Shown here one piece after another: positions 1 through 9,164 of a stretch of DNA of 33,415 nucleotides. A program made the position numbers and the translations under genes. This DNA is from Candidatus Aminicenantota bacterium (lineage in GTDB: Bacteria > Acidobacteriota > Aminicenantia > S016-38). Below the pieces are notes generated by a model. It did not search any database and was not told the DNA's origin. It was given only the letters and a program-made list of their open reading frames with translations. Within the stretch, counting starts at the first letter, position 1. Each line of letters starts with the position of its first letter. The stretch covers positions 1-33,415 of the forward strand of contig JALXBI010000116.1 of the NCBI GenBank assembly GCA_026991555.1, written 5' to 3'.

Positions 1-1
1 A

Positions 2-1018
2 TGTATAAAAGAGGGGCAGCATCAATTAGTGATTGTGGGGAAAAACCGCAAGGGCCAGGCTACAGCAGTGAAACTAAAATTTCATTACCTTCCTCCTCCC
101 ACCTCGGAAGAATTTAAGGGCCGGTGCTGTCTGCAGATTTTCCAAAAGGGAAAATGGGAAAGGGTAAAGAAAATTCCCCAGGGAAATTTTCACTACCGGT
201 TCAGGGCCAAATACCAGGGTTTTCTATCCCCCTGGATAGTCATGTATCAGGGGCAGGTGCTTGAGGGAGAGGAGACCCTTGAACCTGAAAGGATTGAGGA
301 ACACATAGGCTGGGAAAAGGTTTATTTTCCCGGAGATAAACTCCTTTCCCCCCTTTTCTGCGACGGGGAATGCTTCGCCGTGGCCACCCCTGGAAAGGAG
401 CTCCATCTTGTATCCCAGGGATTTTCCTTTCCGGTAAAGTCACCCAGGGAGGGAATAAAAATTGAATACAAGGCGGGATTCCCCGGCCTGGCCTCCCCCA
501 GGGTATCCAGAATCCCACCCTTAAAACTTCCCCCGGACCTTCAGCCCATCTCCTCCTTTTTCCTCATAACCCCCCTGGAGGCTTTGCTCAAAATACCGCT
601 TAAGGTTTCCTTTCCCCTGGAGGAGAAGGAGTATGATGGGAAAGTGGGGATTTACAGGAAATTTTCCAGGGGCTGGACTTACATAAAACCGGTCTTCAGG
701 AAGGGATGGGCCTTTGCCGATACTAAACTTCTCGGGGTTTTCGTTGTTGCTAAGGATGTTCTTCCGCCGAGGATAGGAAGAATAAGGATAAGTAAGGGGA
801 TGGTGAGTGTAAGAATAAAGGACCAGGGAAGCGGGGTAAACCCGGAGAAGATATACTTCAGGGTCGGGAAAAAGGAAATAATACCTGAATACGATTATGA
901 TGCGGGTTTGGCCTTTGGGAAACTTCATTTCAAAAAAGGAAAGAACCTTCTTACCGTTGAAGCCGAAGATTTTGCCGGAAACAGGGCTTCCCGTTCTATC
1001 TGGGTAAAGGTGAAATGA
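2..1018 (+). CDS. C-terminal part of an extracytoplasmic protein, possibly the C-terminal region of an M23-type peptidase; truncated at the window start
   Basis: Frame stays open upstream of the listed GTG at 29 to the window edge; C-terminus has an Ig/Big-like pattern (DQGSGVNPEKIYFRVG...NLLTVEAEDFAGNRAS). Confidence 0.5.
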   Translation, partial: CIKEGQHQLVIVGKNRKGQATAVKLKFHYLPPPTSEEFKGRCCLQIFQKGKWERVKKIPQGNFHYRFRAKYQGFLSPWIVMYQGQVLEGEETLEPERIEEHIGWEKVYFPGDKLLSPLFCDGECFAVATPGKELHLVSQGFSFPVKSPREGIKIEYKAGFPGLASPRVSRIPPLKLPPDLQPISSFFLITPLEALLKIPLKVSFPLEEKEYDGKVGIYRKFSRGWTYIKPVFRKGWAFADTKLLGVFVVAKDVLPPRIGRIRISKGMVSVRIKDQGSGVNPEKIYFRVGKKEIIPEYDYDAGLAFGKLHFKKGKNLLTVEAEDFAGNRASRSIWVKVK

Positions 1019-1716
1019 AAGGGGGAGAGAAAATCCAGAAGGTCATTGCAGAGTCCGGGCTGTGCTCCAGGAGAAAGGCGGAGGAACTGGTGAGGCAGGG
1101 AAGGGTTCTTGTGGACGGCAGGGTGGCCAGGGTGGGGGAGAGGGTTTTTCCGGAAAAACAACAGATCTCAGTGGACGGAAAACCCCTGAAGCTCCAGAGA
1201 AAGGTTTACATAATGATGAATAAGCCTGCAGGATATGTTTCCTCCACCCGCTCCCAGTTTGGGGAGAAAACCGTGCTGGACCTGCTTAAGGGGGTAAAGG
1301 AGAGGGTATATCCCGTGGGAAGACTGGACAAGGATACTGAAGGCCTGCTTATCCTGACCAACGATGGGGAACTGGCAAACCGGATAATGCATCCCAGATT
1401 CGGGATAAAAAAGACCTATTTAGTGAAAACCAACCAGGAAGTTTTGCCCGGGGACTTGGAGAAAATGAAAAAGGGGGCAGTATTGGATGGCAAACTCGTT
1501 GTTCCGGATTACCTGGAAAAACTTTCCACCAGGAAATACAGGATAACCCTCCACGAGGGAATGAAGAGGGTGGTTAAAAGGTTCTTTTTGCACTTCGGCT
1601 ACAGGGTTGTTTACCTTTATCGGGAAAGCATAGGAGGTCTCCGTCTCCAGGGCCTTCCCAAGGGAAAATGGAGATACCTTTCTCCGGAAGAGATAAACAA
1701 AATTTTCATGCCTTAA
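1015..1716 (+). CDS. rluB: 16S/23S rRNA pseudouridine synthase, RsuA/RluB family with S4 domain
   Basis: N-terminal S4 domain (IAESGLCSRRKAEELVRQGRVLVDG), catalytic motif GRLDKDTEGLLILTNDGEL, C-terminal HEGMKR; 4-nt overlap with upstream gene. Confidence 0.9.
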   Translation: MKGGEKIQKVIAESGLCSRRKAEELVRQGRVLVDGRVARVGERVFPEKQQISVDGKPLKLQRKVYIMMNKPAGYVSSTRSQFGEKTVLDLLKGVKERVYPVGRLDKDTEGLLILTNDGELANRIMHPRFGIKKTYLVKTNQEVLPGDLEKMKKGAVLDGKLVVPDYLEKLSTRKYRITLHEGMKRVVKRFFLHFGYRVVYLYRESIGGLRLQGLPKGKWRYLSPEEINKIFMP

Positions 1717-1821
1717 TTTCTCCCCGCGAACTATGGCCACCTATGGGAAAGAGAGGGGGGGATATTATTAAATCATTTTCCTTTTCCCGCCTCCTTTGGA
1801 CCATCACCTCTGCCTTGCCCC

Positions 1822-1843
1822 AAAATTGGGGACAGACCCGAAA
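1822..1843. repeat. 22-bp direct repeat copy 1 (AAAATTGGGGACAGACCCGAAA)
   Basis: Exact copy at 1883-1904; lies between convergent genes. Confidence 0.85.
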
Positions 1844-1882
1844 ATGGGAAGGTGAAAGAAAATTCGAAAATTGGCGAAATTT

Positions 1883-1904
1883 AAAATTGGGGACAGACCC
1901 GAAA
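1883..1904. repeat. 22-bp direct repeat copy 2 (AAAATTGGGGACAGACCCGAAA)
   Basis: Exact copy of 1822-1843. Confidence 0.85.
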
Positions 1905-1967
1905 TACACTATCCCGAAAAACGGGACAGGGAATGTGGGCTTTCCCTGCTTGTCGGCCGAAAATAGG

Positions 1968-2786
1968 TTAATACCCTGAGCTCTGCGCCGAAGGGAAATT
2001 TTCCCTGAGCCTTTTTATGGAAAGGGCTTTGCCGCTGGAGGGGTCTATGTCCACCACTACCCCACATATGTGAACCTCCCCTTCCTTCTGCGGTTCAAAC
2101 CTCTGTGCCCTTCCCAAGAGGAGCCTTTTTATGGCCCCTTCGGGCTTTACCCCAATGACTGAGTCCGGGATTCCCACCATTCCTGCATCGGTTATGTAGG
2201 CGGTCCCGTCCAAGATCTGTTCGTCGGCGGTCTGAACATGGGTGTGGGTGCCAATTATGGCAGATAACCTTCCCTTGGCATAAAAGAGCATGGCCTTTTT
2301 CTCCGCGGTGGCCTCTGCGTGAAAATCAAGGAGCCTTACAGGATATTCCTCCCCAAGGTCCTCCAAAATGGCATCAAGGGTCCTGAAGGGACAATCAATG
2401 GGGTCCATGAAAACCCTTCCCTGAAGGTTAATCACCGCAATTCCCACTCCGTCTTCCCTTTTTATCCTATAAACCCCGCTCCCCGGGTTTTGGGGAGGAT
2501 AATTGGCAGGGCGAAGAACCCTGGGGTCCTCAAGGCTTTCAACAGACTCAGGCCTGTCCCAGATGTGATTTCCAGAGGTTATGACATCCACCCCCACCCT
2601 GAAGAAGGAGGATGCCATCCTCTTTGTTATTCCAAATCCTCCGGCCACATTCTCCCCGTTCATAACTATAAGGTCAGGGGCGAGTTCCCTTTTTAGCTTC
2701 TCAATGTGGTCAAATATAGCCCTTCTTCCCGGGGCAGCGTAAACATCCCCGAAAAACAGGACCCTGAACCTATTTGGAATACTCAA
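1968..2786 (-). CDS. ymdB: YmdB-family metallophosphoesterase (TIGR00282-type)
   Basis: LFFGDVYAAPGRRAI, NGENVAGGFGIT, TSGNHIWDR, DFHAEATAEKKA, GTHTHVQTADEQIL, TDAGMVG. Confidence 0.93.
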   Translation of the reverse strand: MSIPNRFRVLFFGDVYAAPGRRAIFDHIEKLKRELAPDLIVMNGENVAGGFGITKRMASSFFRVGVDVITSGNHIWDRPESVESLEDPRVLRPANYPPQNPGSGVYRIKREDGVGIAVINLQGRVFMDPIDCPFRTLDAILEDLGEEYPVRLLDFHAEATAEKKAMLFYAKGRLSAIIGTHTHVQTADEQILDGTAYITDAGMVGIPDSVIGVKPEGAIKRLLLGRAQRFEPQKEGEVHICGVVVDIDPSSGKALSIKRLRENFPSAQSSGY

Positions 2787-4347
2787 CGGCCCTTACCTCC
2801 CTTATGACGGTAACCTTAATCTGGCCCGGATAGGTCAGCTCCTTCTCTATTTTCCTTGCAATTTCGTAGGAAAGAATATAGGCATCGTCGTCGGAGACCT
2901 TGTCGCTCTGGACTATAACCCTTATCTCTCTTCCTGCCTGAAGGGCAAAGGCCTTGGCCACCCCCTCAAATTCCGAGGCTAATTTTTCAAGGGTTTCTAT
3001 TCTCTTAATGTAGTGCTCTAAAAGCTCCCGCCTTGCCCCTGGCCTTGCTGCAGATAGGGTATCGGCGGCCTGGACGAGGACGGCCTCCACCGAGGGGAAG
3101 TTCATTTCGTCGTGATGGGATGCTATAGCCTGAATCACCTCCTCGCTCTCGCCGTATTTCCTTGCCAGCATCACCGAAAGTTCAACATGGGACTGATTGT
3201 AATCCCTGTCTATGGCCTTACCCACATCGTGAAGAAGCCCTGCCCGAAGCGCCACATCCACCCTTGCCCCTATTTCCCTTGCCATGTGGGCCGCCATCAG
3301 GGCCACCTCCTTGGAATGGTTCAGGGCGTTCTGACCAAAGGAGGTTCTGAACTTGAGCTTTCCTATGTAGTATTCCAGCTCAGGGTGAAGGTTCTTTATG
3401 CCTAACTCCTCCACCACCTCGTGACCTATTTTCCTTATGTGCTCGTCCATCTCCTCCTTCACCCTCTCCACCACTTCCTCAATCCTGGCAGGGTGTATTC
3501 TTCCGTCTGCCACCAGTTTCTGGACCGCCAGTTTTGCAATCTCCCTTTTGAGGGGATCAAAACTGGAAAGGATTATGGCTTCAGGGGTATCGTCAACTAT
3601 GAAGTCCACCTCGGTGGCCATCTCCAAGGCCCTTATGTTCCTCCCTTCCCTTCCTATTATCCTGCCCTTCATGTCGTCAGAGGGTATCTCCACCACAGTG
3701 ACCGTGGATTCGGTTACCGCATCCGCAGCTGAGGATTGGATGGCTCTGGCTATGATTTCCCTGGCCATCCGTTCCTTATCTCTTTCCAATCCTTCCTTAA
3801 ATTCCCTTATCAATTTAGCCTTTTCCTGGGTTATGTCCGCCTCCACCTTCTTCAGTATCTCCTGTTTCGCCTCATCCTTAGTCATTCCTGCTATTTCTTC
3901 AAGTTTCTTCTCGGCCTCCTGCTTGAGTTGTTCCAGTTCCTTCTCCCTGTCCTTAAGGTCGTATTCCCTCTGGGCCACCTCGTTCTGCCGGCGACGAAGC
4001 TCCCTTTCCTTTTCCCTAAGAACCGCTTCCATGGATTTGAGGCTCTCCTCTTTCCTCAACAGGCGCTTCTCGTCCCTTTCCAGCTTCTCCCTCTTTCCCC
4101 TCATCTGCCTTTCGTAGTCGGTCTTGTATTTTATGAACCTCTCCTTGGCCTCGAGGGCTCCTTCCCTTTTTAACCTTTCAGCTTCCCTCTTGGCGTCCCT
4201 TAGAATTTTCTCCCTCTCATCCTCAGCTTCTTTCAGAATCTCCTGGGCCTTTTTATAGGCTCCTGAAAAAAACACCTTCCTCAGGAAAAAAGCAACCAGA
4301 AATCCCAATAAAAGCCCACCGAGGGCTGCTGCTATATATACTGCCAT
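2770..4347 (-). CDS. rny: Ribonuclease Y
   Basis: N-terminal TM segment, long coiled coil, KH domain (GRIIGREGRNIRALE), HD domain (LLHDVGKAIDRD), 525 aa. Confidence 0.97.
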   Translation of the reverse strand: MAVYIAAALGGLLLGFLVAFFLRKVFFSGAYKKAQEILKEAEDEREKILRDAKREAERLKREGALEAKERFIKYKTDYERQMRGKREKLERDEKRLLRKEESLKSMEAVLREKERELRRRQNEVAQREYDLKDREKELEQLKQEAEKKLEEIAGMTKDEAKQEILKKVEADITQEKAKLIREFKEGLERDKERMAREIIARAIQSSAADAVTESTVTVVEIPSDDMKGRIIGREGRNIRALEMATEVDFIVDDTPEAIILSSFDPLKREIAKLAVQKLVADGRIHPARIEEVVERVKEEMDEHIRKIGHEVVEELGIKNLHPELEYYIGKLKFRTSFGQNALNHSKEVALMAAHMAREIGARVDVALRAGLLHDVGKAIDRDYNQSHVELSVMLARKYGESEEVIQAIASHHDEMNFPSVEAVLVQAADTLSAARPGARRELLEHYIKRIETLEKLASEFEGVAKAFALQAGREIRVIVQSDKVSDDDAYILSYEIARKIEKELTYPGQIKVTVIREVRAVEYSK

Positions 4348-4383
4348 GGCTAACCTCCTTTAAAAGGAGGAGGGAAGGGGGAT

Positions 4384-4557
4384 CAGCCCCGCGATGCGGT
4401 GTGGTAGGGCCTCATGAACCCGCATGCAAACAGCATGGGGCTTGTCCCCTGTTTCAGGCTTCCCCACGCAGGGGCATGCTCACCACAGGGGAACTTCGGC
4501 CCCAAGTGAACTCTTGTTGGCTCAAGGGTTCCCAGACCATCACCGGCACCGCAGGGA
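4384..4557 (-). ncRNA. ssrS: 6S RNA
   Basis: Minus strand carries the 6S core GGTGAGCATGCCCCTGCGTGGGGAAGCCTGAAAC, close to E. coli GGTGAGCATGCTCGG...CGAGAAGCCTTAAAA; terminal arms pair (TGCGGTG/CACCGCA); located between zapA and rny. Ends approximate. Confidence 0.88.
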
Positions 4558-4827
4558 TTATTTCTCATCTTCTATTTCCCTCAGGATATTTTCTATCCTC
4601 CTTCCTAACTCCTCCTTAAACTTTATATTCTCTTCTTTAAGATTATACACCTCAAAGGCAAGCTCCAAACAGGCGGAAATGGCTGCCTTTAGACTATCGG
4701 GATGCCTGGATGTGTGCCGAGCGAGCCTTTTTTTCACGAACTCCACTATTTCCCTCAGGTATTCCTCCCCCTTAGGGGAAGAGACCACCATACGCTGGCC
4801 GAGGATTTCCACCCGGAGTTCAGCCAT
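4558..4827 (-). CDS. zapA: Cell division protein ZapA
   Basis: MAELRVEILGQRMVVSSPKGEEYLREIVEFVKKRL...; better start is the internal ATG at 4827 rather than 4845. Confidence 0.88.
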   Translation of the reverse strand: MAELRVEILGQRMVVSSPKGEEYLREIVEFVKKRLARHTSRHPDSLKAAISACLELAFEVYNLKEENIKFKEELGRRIENILREIEDEK

Positions 4828-5014
4828 TTCCCAGCTCCCTGTCAATCATCTTTATAATTTCCCTTATCCTTTCCTCAGCAAGGGAGAGCTTTCTCCGCAA
4901 GCCCTGGTTCTCCCTTTCTAAAGCAGCAATTTTTTCCTTAGCCCCTTCCCTCTCCGCTTTAACCTCCCTTATCTTCTCCCTTAGCAACTCCAGCTTCTCC
5001 CATACATCGCTCAT
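4820..5014 (-). CDS. Small coiled-coil protein, ZapB-like
   Basis: 64-aa heptad-rich protein between pheT and zapA, overlapping both. Confidence 0.65.
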   Translation of the reverse strand: MSDVWEKLELLREKIREVKAEREGAKEKIAALERENQGLRRKLSLAEERIREIIKMIDRELGNG

Positions 5015-7014
5015 TTTCTGAGCTCCCCGGAAAGCTCCCTTTCAAGGGCAGCGATTATTCTCTTTACCTGCTGGTCCACTTCCTCAGAGGTCAGGGTCCT
5101 GTCCCCGGCTCTGAACTCAAGGGAAAAGGTCATGCTCTTTCTCCCAGGGGCTATTCCTTTTCCCTGATAAAGGTCTATAAGCCGGAAATTCCTCAGGATT
5201 GGAATGGAAAGGGAGGCCAGAGCCCTCTCCACATCCTGGAATTTAACTTGCTCGGGGAAGGTCATGGATATGTCCCTTCTTACATAGGGATATTTGGCTA
5301 AGTCCTCATATTCCCTTCTTATTTCCATGGGAAACAGGGATAGGGGAATTTCCGCAGCAAAGACAGGGACCTCAATTTCGTAAAGCTCCAGAACCTGTTT
5401 TTTCACCACCCCTAAGTTCAACCCTTCCCAGGAGAGGGAAAATCCATCCTCAAAGAGGGGATGGGATGCCAGGGTGAAATTGGGCCTCAGAGAAAACCTA
5501 TCAAGAAGAGCTTCCACAGTCCCCTTAAGGGAGTAATAGGAAGCTTCCCTTGGCCCTTCCTCCCAGGTTCTTCCCTTTATTTCCCCTGCCTCCACTATTG
5601 CAAGGCGCTTCTCCTCCTTCGCCTCCCCCTCCCACCAGTAAACCCTTCCCACTTCAAAAAGCCGAGCCCCCTTTCTTCCCATCCTCAAATTGAGGGAAAC
5701 CGAATCCAGAAGGGTAAGGATAATGGAACGGCGAAGAAGGGGCATTTCTTTGTCCACCGGATTTTTTATCCTCAGGGGAACGCCTCTGCCGCCGCTAAAT
5801 TCGTCAGCCTGAATGCTGGTCCATATATAGGTCATGGCCTCGCTGTATCCAAGCCCTGCCAAGTAATTTCTTATCCTCCAGAGAAGATCCCTTTGAGGGG
5901 TCTTTAGACCCTGGGGCATTTCCACGGGAGGAAGTTTTCCCTTTATGGCACCGTATCCTAAAAACCTTGCCACCTCTTCTACCAAGTCCTCGGGAATGGA
6001 AAGGTCCCTCCTCCAGGAAGGGGGAATTACCTCCAGGGTATCTCCCTCTACCCTCACAACGGCTCCAAGGGATATGAGTTTTTTCTGGATGAACTCCCTT
6101 TCCACTTCCTGGCCTATTCTGGAATTTATGAAGCTAAAACTGGTTCTTATCTTACGCTCCTCCTTCCAGCCACCGGCCACCAGCCTTCCTTTTAAAACCC
6201 TTCCCCCGGCCACCTGGCTTATCAGGTAGGCCAGATAATCGGCGGCGAACTCCTGAATCATGGGATCCGCTCCCCTTTCAAACCTGTAGGAGGCATCGGT
6301 GGTAAGGGCGAATCTTCTGGAGGTCTTTCTTACAGTAACCGGATCAAAATAGGCGGATTCAATGAGGACCCTCCTTGTGGAAAAATCCACACCGCTCGCC
6401 TCCCCTCCAATAACTCCTGCTATGGCAACAGGCCTCCGATGGTCTGCGATAATCAGGTCCTCTTCGCTGAGCTCCCTTTCCTCACCGTCCAAGCACAGCA
6501 GCTTCTCCCCCTGCTCTGCCCTTCTTACTATTATCCCTCCTTCAAGTTTGTCTAAGTCAAAGACATGGGTGGGATGACCTATGGTATAGAGGAGGAAATT
6601 GGAAAGGTCAACAACGGAGTTTATGCTCTGAAGCCCCATCTTCTCCAGTTTCTCCACCAGCCAATCTGGAGAAGGGCCAACTTCCACCCCTTCCACTATT
6701 CTTGCCACATATTTTGGGCAGAGGCTCCTTTCCCTTATTTCTATGGGGAAATTAGCCTTCTCGTCCGATTCCTTTAAAGAAAACTCTATCTTCCTGAGGG
6801 GAAGATCCAGAAATACCGAAGCCTCCCTGGCTATTCCGTAATGGGAGAGGCAATCTGGCCTGTTGGGGGTAACCTCCAGGTCAAAAATAAGGTCATCCCC
6901 CCAATCGATTATTTCCTCAGGGGGAAAACCCATGGAGGAGAAAAGCCCCTCAAGTTCCTCCCTTTTAAGCCTCAGATCGATGTATTCCCTGAGCCAGTTG
7001 ATAGATACCCTCAT
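5011..7014 (-). CDS. pheT: Phenylalanyl-tRNA synthetase beta subunit, short form
   Basis: FDLEVTPNRPDCLSHYGIAREAS, B3/B4, B5 and C-terminal anticodon-binding-like domains; 667 aa; 4-nt overlap with pheS. Confidence 0.96.
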   Translation of the reverse strand: MRVSINWLREYIDLRLKREELEGLFSSMGFPPEEIIDWGDDLIFDLEVTPNRPDCLSHYGIAREASVFLDLPLRKIEFSLKESDEKANFPIEIRERSLCPKYVARIVEGVEVGPSPDWLVEKLEKMGLQSINSVVDLSNFLLYTIGHPTHVFDLDKLEGGIIVRRAEQGEKLLCLDGEERELSEEDLIIADHRRPVAIAGVIGGEASGVDFSTRRVLIESAYFDPVTVRKTSRRFALTTDASYRFERGADPMIQEFAADYLAYLISQVAGGRVLKGRLVAGGWKEERKIRTSFSFINSRIGQEVEREFIQKKLISLGAVVRVEGDTLEVIPPSWRRDLSIPEDLVEEVARFLGYGAIKGKLPPVEMPQGLKTPQRDLLWRIRNYLAGLGYSEAMTYIWTSIQADEFSGGRGVPLRIKNPVDKEMPLLRRSIILTLLDSVSLNLRMGRKGARLFEVGRVYWWEGEAKEEKRLAIVEAGEIKGRTWEEGPREASYYSLKGTVEALLDRFSLRPNFTLASHPLFEDGFSLSWEGLNLGVVKKQVLELYEIEVPVFAAEIPLSLFPMEIRREYEDLAKYPYVRRDISMTFPEQVKFQDVERALASLSIPILRNFRLIDLYQGKGIAPGRKSMTFSLEFRAGDRTLTSEEVDQQVKRIIAALERELSGELRK

Positions 7015-8042
7015 TTCATCTGCTCCAGAAAATCAAGCCTGTTCCAGTAATGATTCCTTATGTCGGATATTCCCCTCCAGAGCATGGATATCCTGTCCAC
7101 CCCCAAACCAAAGGCAAAGCCGGAATATTCCTCAGGGTCAACACCACCGGCTCTAAGCACCTGGGGATGGACCATCCCTGATCCCAGGATTTCTATCCAG
7201 CCCGCTCCTCCACAGACGCTGCAATGGGGATCCGTTCCACCGCAAACAGGACAGGAAATGTCCACCTCGGCAGAGGGCTCTGTGAAGGGAAAATAGGATG
7301 GCCTGAACCTCACCTTAGTTTCCTCCCCAAAAAGGGTCTTCAGGAAAGTCTCCAAGGTTCCCTTAAGGTGGGCAAAGCTTATGCCCCGGTCCACCACTAA
7401 GCCTTCAATCTGGTAGAACATGGGGGTATGGGTGGGGTCAGCTTCGTCCCGGCGGTAAACCCTGCCGGGAACTATTATCCTTATGGGAGGTTTTCTTCTC
7501 CTCATGGCCCTTATCTGAACCGGGGAGGTGTGGGTTCTTAAAATCAGTCCCTGCTCTAAGAAAAAGGTATCCTGTTCCTGGCGGGCAGGATGATGGGGAG
7601 GAATGTTAAGGGCGTCAAAGTTGTAGTATTCGCTCTCCACTTCTGGACCGTCCTCTATGTCATATCCCATCCTGAGGAAAATTTCCTCTATGAGGTGGGT
7701 TATTTCGGAAATGGGGTGAAGGGGAGGAATTTTTTTATAAAAACCAGGAAGCGTAGGGTCAGGGATTGCCCTTTGAAGCTGCTGCTTCCACCTTCCTTCT
7801 CTAAGATTCTCCTCCGCTTCCGTATAAAGCCTCTCTGCAAGCGCCCTTAACTGGTTAACCCGCTTCCCGAAACTGGAGCGCTCCCCGGGAGGGAGGCTAC
7901 CTATTCTTTTAAAAAGCGAAGTTATTCTCCCCTTCTTTCTGCTTAAAAACTCCTCCTTGAACCTCTGCAGGTCCTGGGGAGTTTTTATCTCCCTTGCTGC
8001 CTTTTCAAGAGCCTGCTGGATTTCCTCTATCTCATCCGGCAT
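7011..8042 (-). CDS. pheS: Phenylalanyl-tRNA synthetase alpha subunit
   Basis: [60 protein letters not shown]. Confidence 0.97.
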   Translation of the reverse strand: MPDEIEEIQQALEKAAREIKTPQDLQRFKEEFLSRKKGRITSLFKRIGSLPPGERSSFGKRVNQLRALAERLYTEAEENLREGRWKQQLQRAIPDPTLPGFYKKIPPLHPISEITHLIEEIFLRMGYDIEDGPEVESEYYNFDALNIPPHHPARQEQDTFFLEQGLILRTHTSPVQIRAMRRRKPPIRIIVPGRVYRRDEADPTHTPMFYQIEGLVVDRGISFAHLKGTLETFLKTLFGEETKVRFRPSYFPFTEPSAEVDISCPVCGGTDPHCSVCGGAGWIEILGSGMVHPQVLRAGGVDPEEYSGFAFGLGVDRISMLWRGISDIRNHYWNRLDFLEQMK

Positions 8043-8382
8043 CCTTTACCGCCTCCACCAGAAGGGAAAACTCCTGGGGAGCCCTGACTGCCATCTCTGC
8101 CAGGGACTTGCGGTTAAGAGCTATCCCCTTTTTTCTGAGCCCTTCCATGAAACGGCTGTAGGAAATCCCATGGGACCTTACCGCTGCGTTTATCCTGACG
8201 ATCCAGAGTCTTCTCATGTCCCTTTTCTTCTGTTTCCTCCCCTGATAGGCATCCACTAAGGCCTTTTCCATGGCCTCCTTGGCGGTTCTGTAAAGCCTGT
8301 GTTTAGCTCCCCAGTATCCTTTGGTCATGGAAAGTATCTTTTTCCTGCGGTTCTTCCTTTTGGGTCCTCTCTTTACCCTCAT
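8032..8382 (-). CDS. rplT: Ribosomal protein bL20
   Basis: [34 protein letters not shown]... Confidence 0.98.
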   Translation of the reverse strand: MRVKRGPKRKNRRKKILSMTKGYWGAKHRLYRTAKEAMEKALVDAYQGRKQKKRDMRRLWIVRINAAVRSHGISYSRFMEGLRKKGIALNRKSLAEMAVRAPQEFSLLVEAVKDAG

Positions 8383-8393
8383 GACTTACCTCC

Positions 8394-8588
8394 TTAAATT
8401 CCAAGAAGCCTTCTTATGCTCTTTACTTCTCCTTTGAAAACCAGGGCAGGTTTCCTTAGGTTCCTTTTCCTTTTCCTGGTTTTTTTGGTGAGAAGGTGGC
8501 TCTTGTAGGCCTTCCTTCTCATGATTTTCCCGCTACCGGTTATCTTGAATCTTTTAGCTGCTGACCTTTTAGTCTTCAGTTTTGGCAT
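8394..8588 (-). CDS. rpmI: Ribosomal protein bL35
   Basis: [46 protein letters not shown]. Confidence 0.98.
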   Translation of the reverse strand: MPKLKTKRSAAKRFKITGSGKIMRRKAYKSHLLTKKTRKRKRNLRKPALVFKGEVKSIRRLLGI

Positions 8589-9153
8589 TTTTTCCTCCTC
8601 CTTTCTTCTGTCTTTTGGGGCCGAGAACCATAACCCCTATTCTCCCCTCCACCTTCATGGGAGACTCTATCTCGGCTATATCCTGAAGTTTTTCCTTTAT
8701 CCTTTCCACTAGGGAAGTCACCAGTTCGGGTTTCCCCATCTCCCTTCCCCTGAGCCTCAGGCGAACCCTTACTTTGTTTCCCTCCTCAAGGAATTCTCTG
8801 GCTTTTTTGAGTTTCACATCCAGATCATGCTGGTCAATTTTTGGTCTTACCTGGATTTCCTTGACCTTGGTTTGCTTCTGTCTTTTCTTGGCCTCGTGCT
8901 GTTTTTTCTGCTCCTCGTAAAGGAACTTCCCGTAATCCATTATCCTGACCACCGGGGGGCTGGCCTGGGGGGCAATTTCCACCAGATCCAGCCCAGCCTC
9001 CTGAGCTAAGGCTAAGGCTTCCCTCAGGGACATGATGCCAATCTGTTTTTTGTCCTCTCCTATTACCCTCACCGTATTTGCCCTTATTTCCTCGTTAATC
9101 CTGTGTGGCCTTTTTTTCTTTACAAATTCCCTCTTGTAATATCTTCGTCTCAA
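8569..9153 (-). CDS. infC: Translation initiation factor IF-3 (TTG start candidate)
   Basis: [63 protein letters not shown]. Confidence 0.97.
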   Translation of the reverse strand: MRRRYYKREFVKKKRPHRINEEIRANTVRVIGEDKKQIGIMSLREALALAQEAGLDLVEIAPQASPPVVRIMDYGKFLYEEQKKQHEAKKRQKQTKVKEIQVRPKIDQHDLDVKLKKAREFLEEGNKVRVRLRLRGREMGKPELVTSLVERIKEKLQDIAEIESPMKVEGRIGVMVLGPKRQKKGGGKNAKTED

Positions 9154-9164
9154 ATCCTCCCTCT

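Noticed and set aside
1668-1979. 103-aa plus ORF across the intergenic repeats
   Set aside because: Overlaps the rluB end and runs through repeat DNA; no protein-like pattern.
3437-4117. 226-aa plus ORF antisense to rny
   Set aside because: Low-complexity Ser/Leu-rich shadow of the rny coiled-coil coding region.
4383-4568. 61-aa minus ORF and plus-strand ORFs 4401-4619 / 4424-4921
   Set aside because: They overlap the 6S RNA, zapA and the zapB-like gene; no coding support.
8569-9153. infC starting at TTG rather than the classic ATT
   Set aside because: Start is uncertain; IF-3 genes commonly use non-AUG starts, so not counted as novel.
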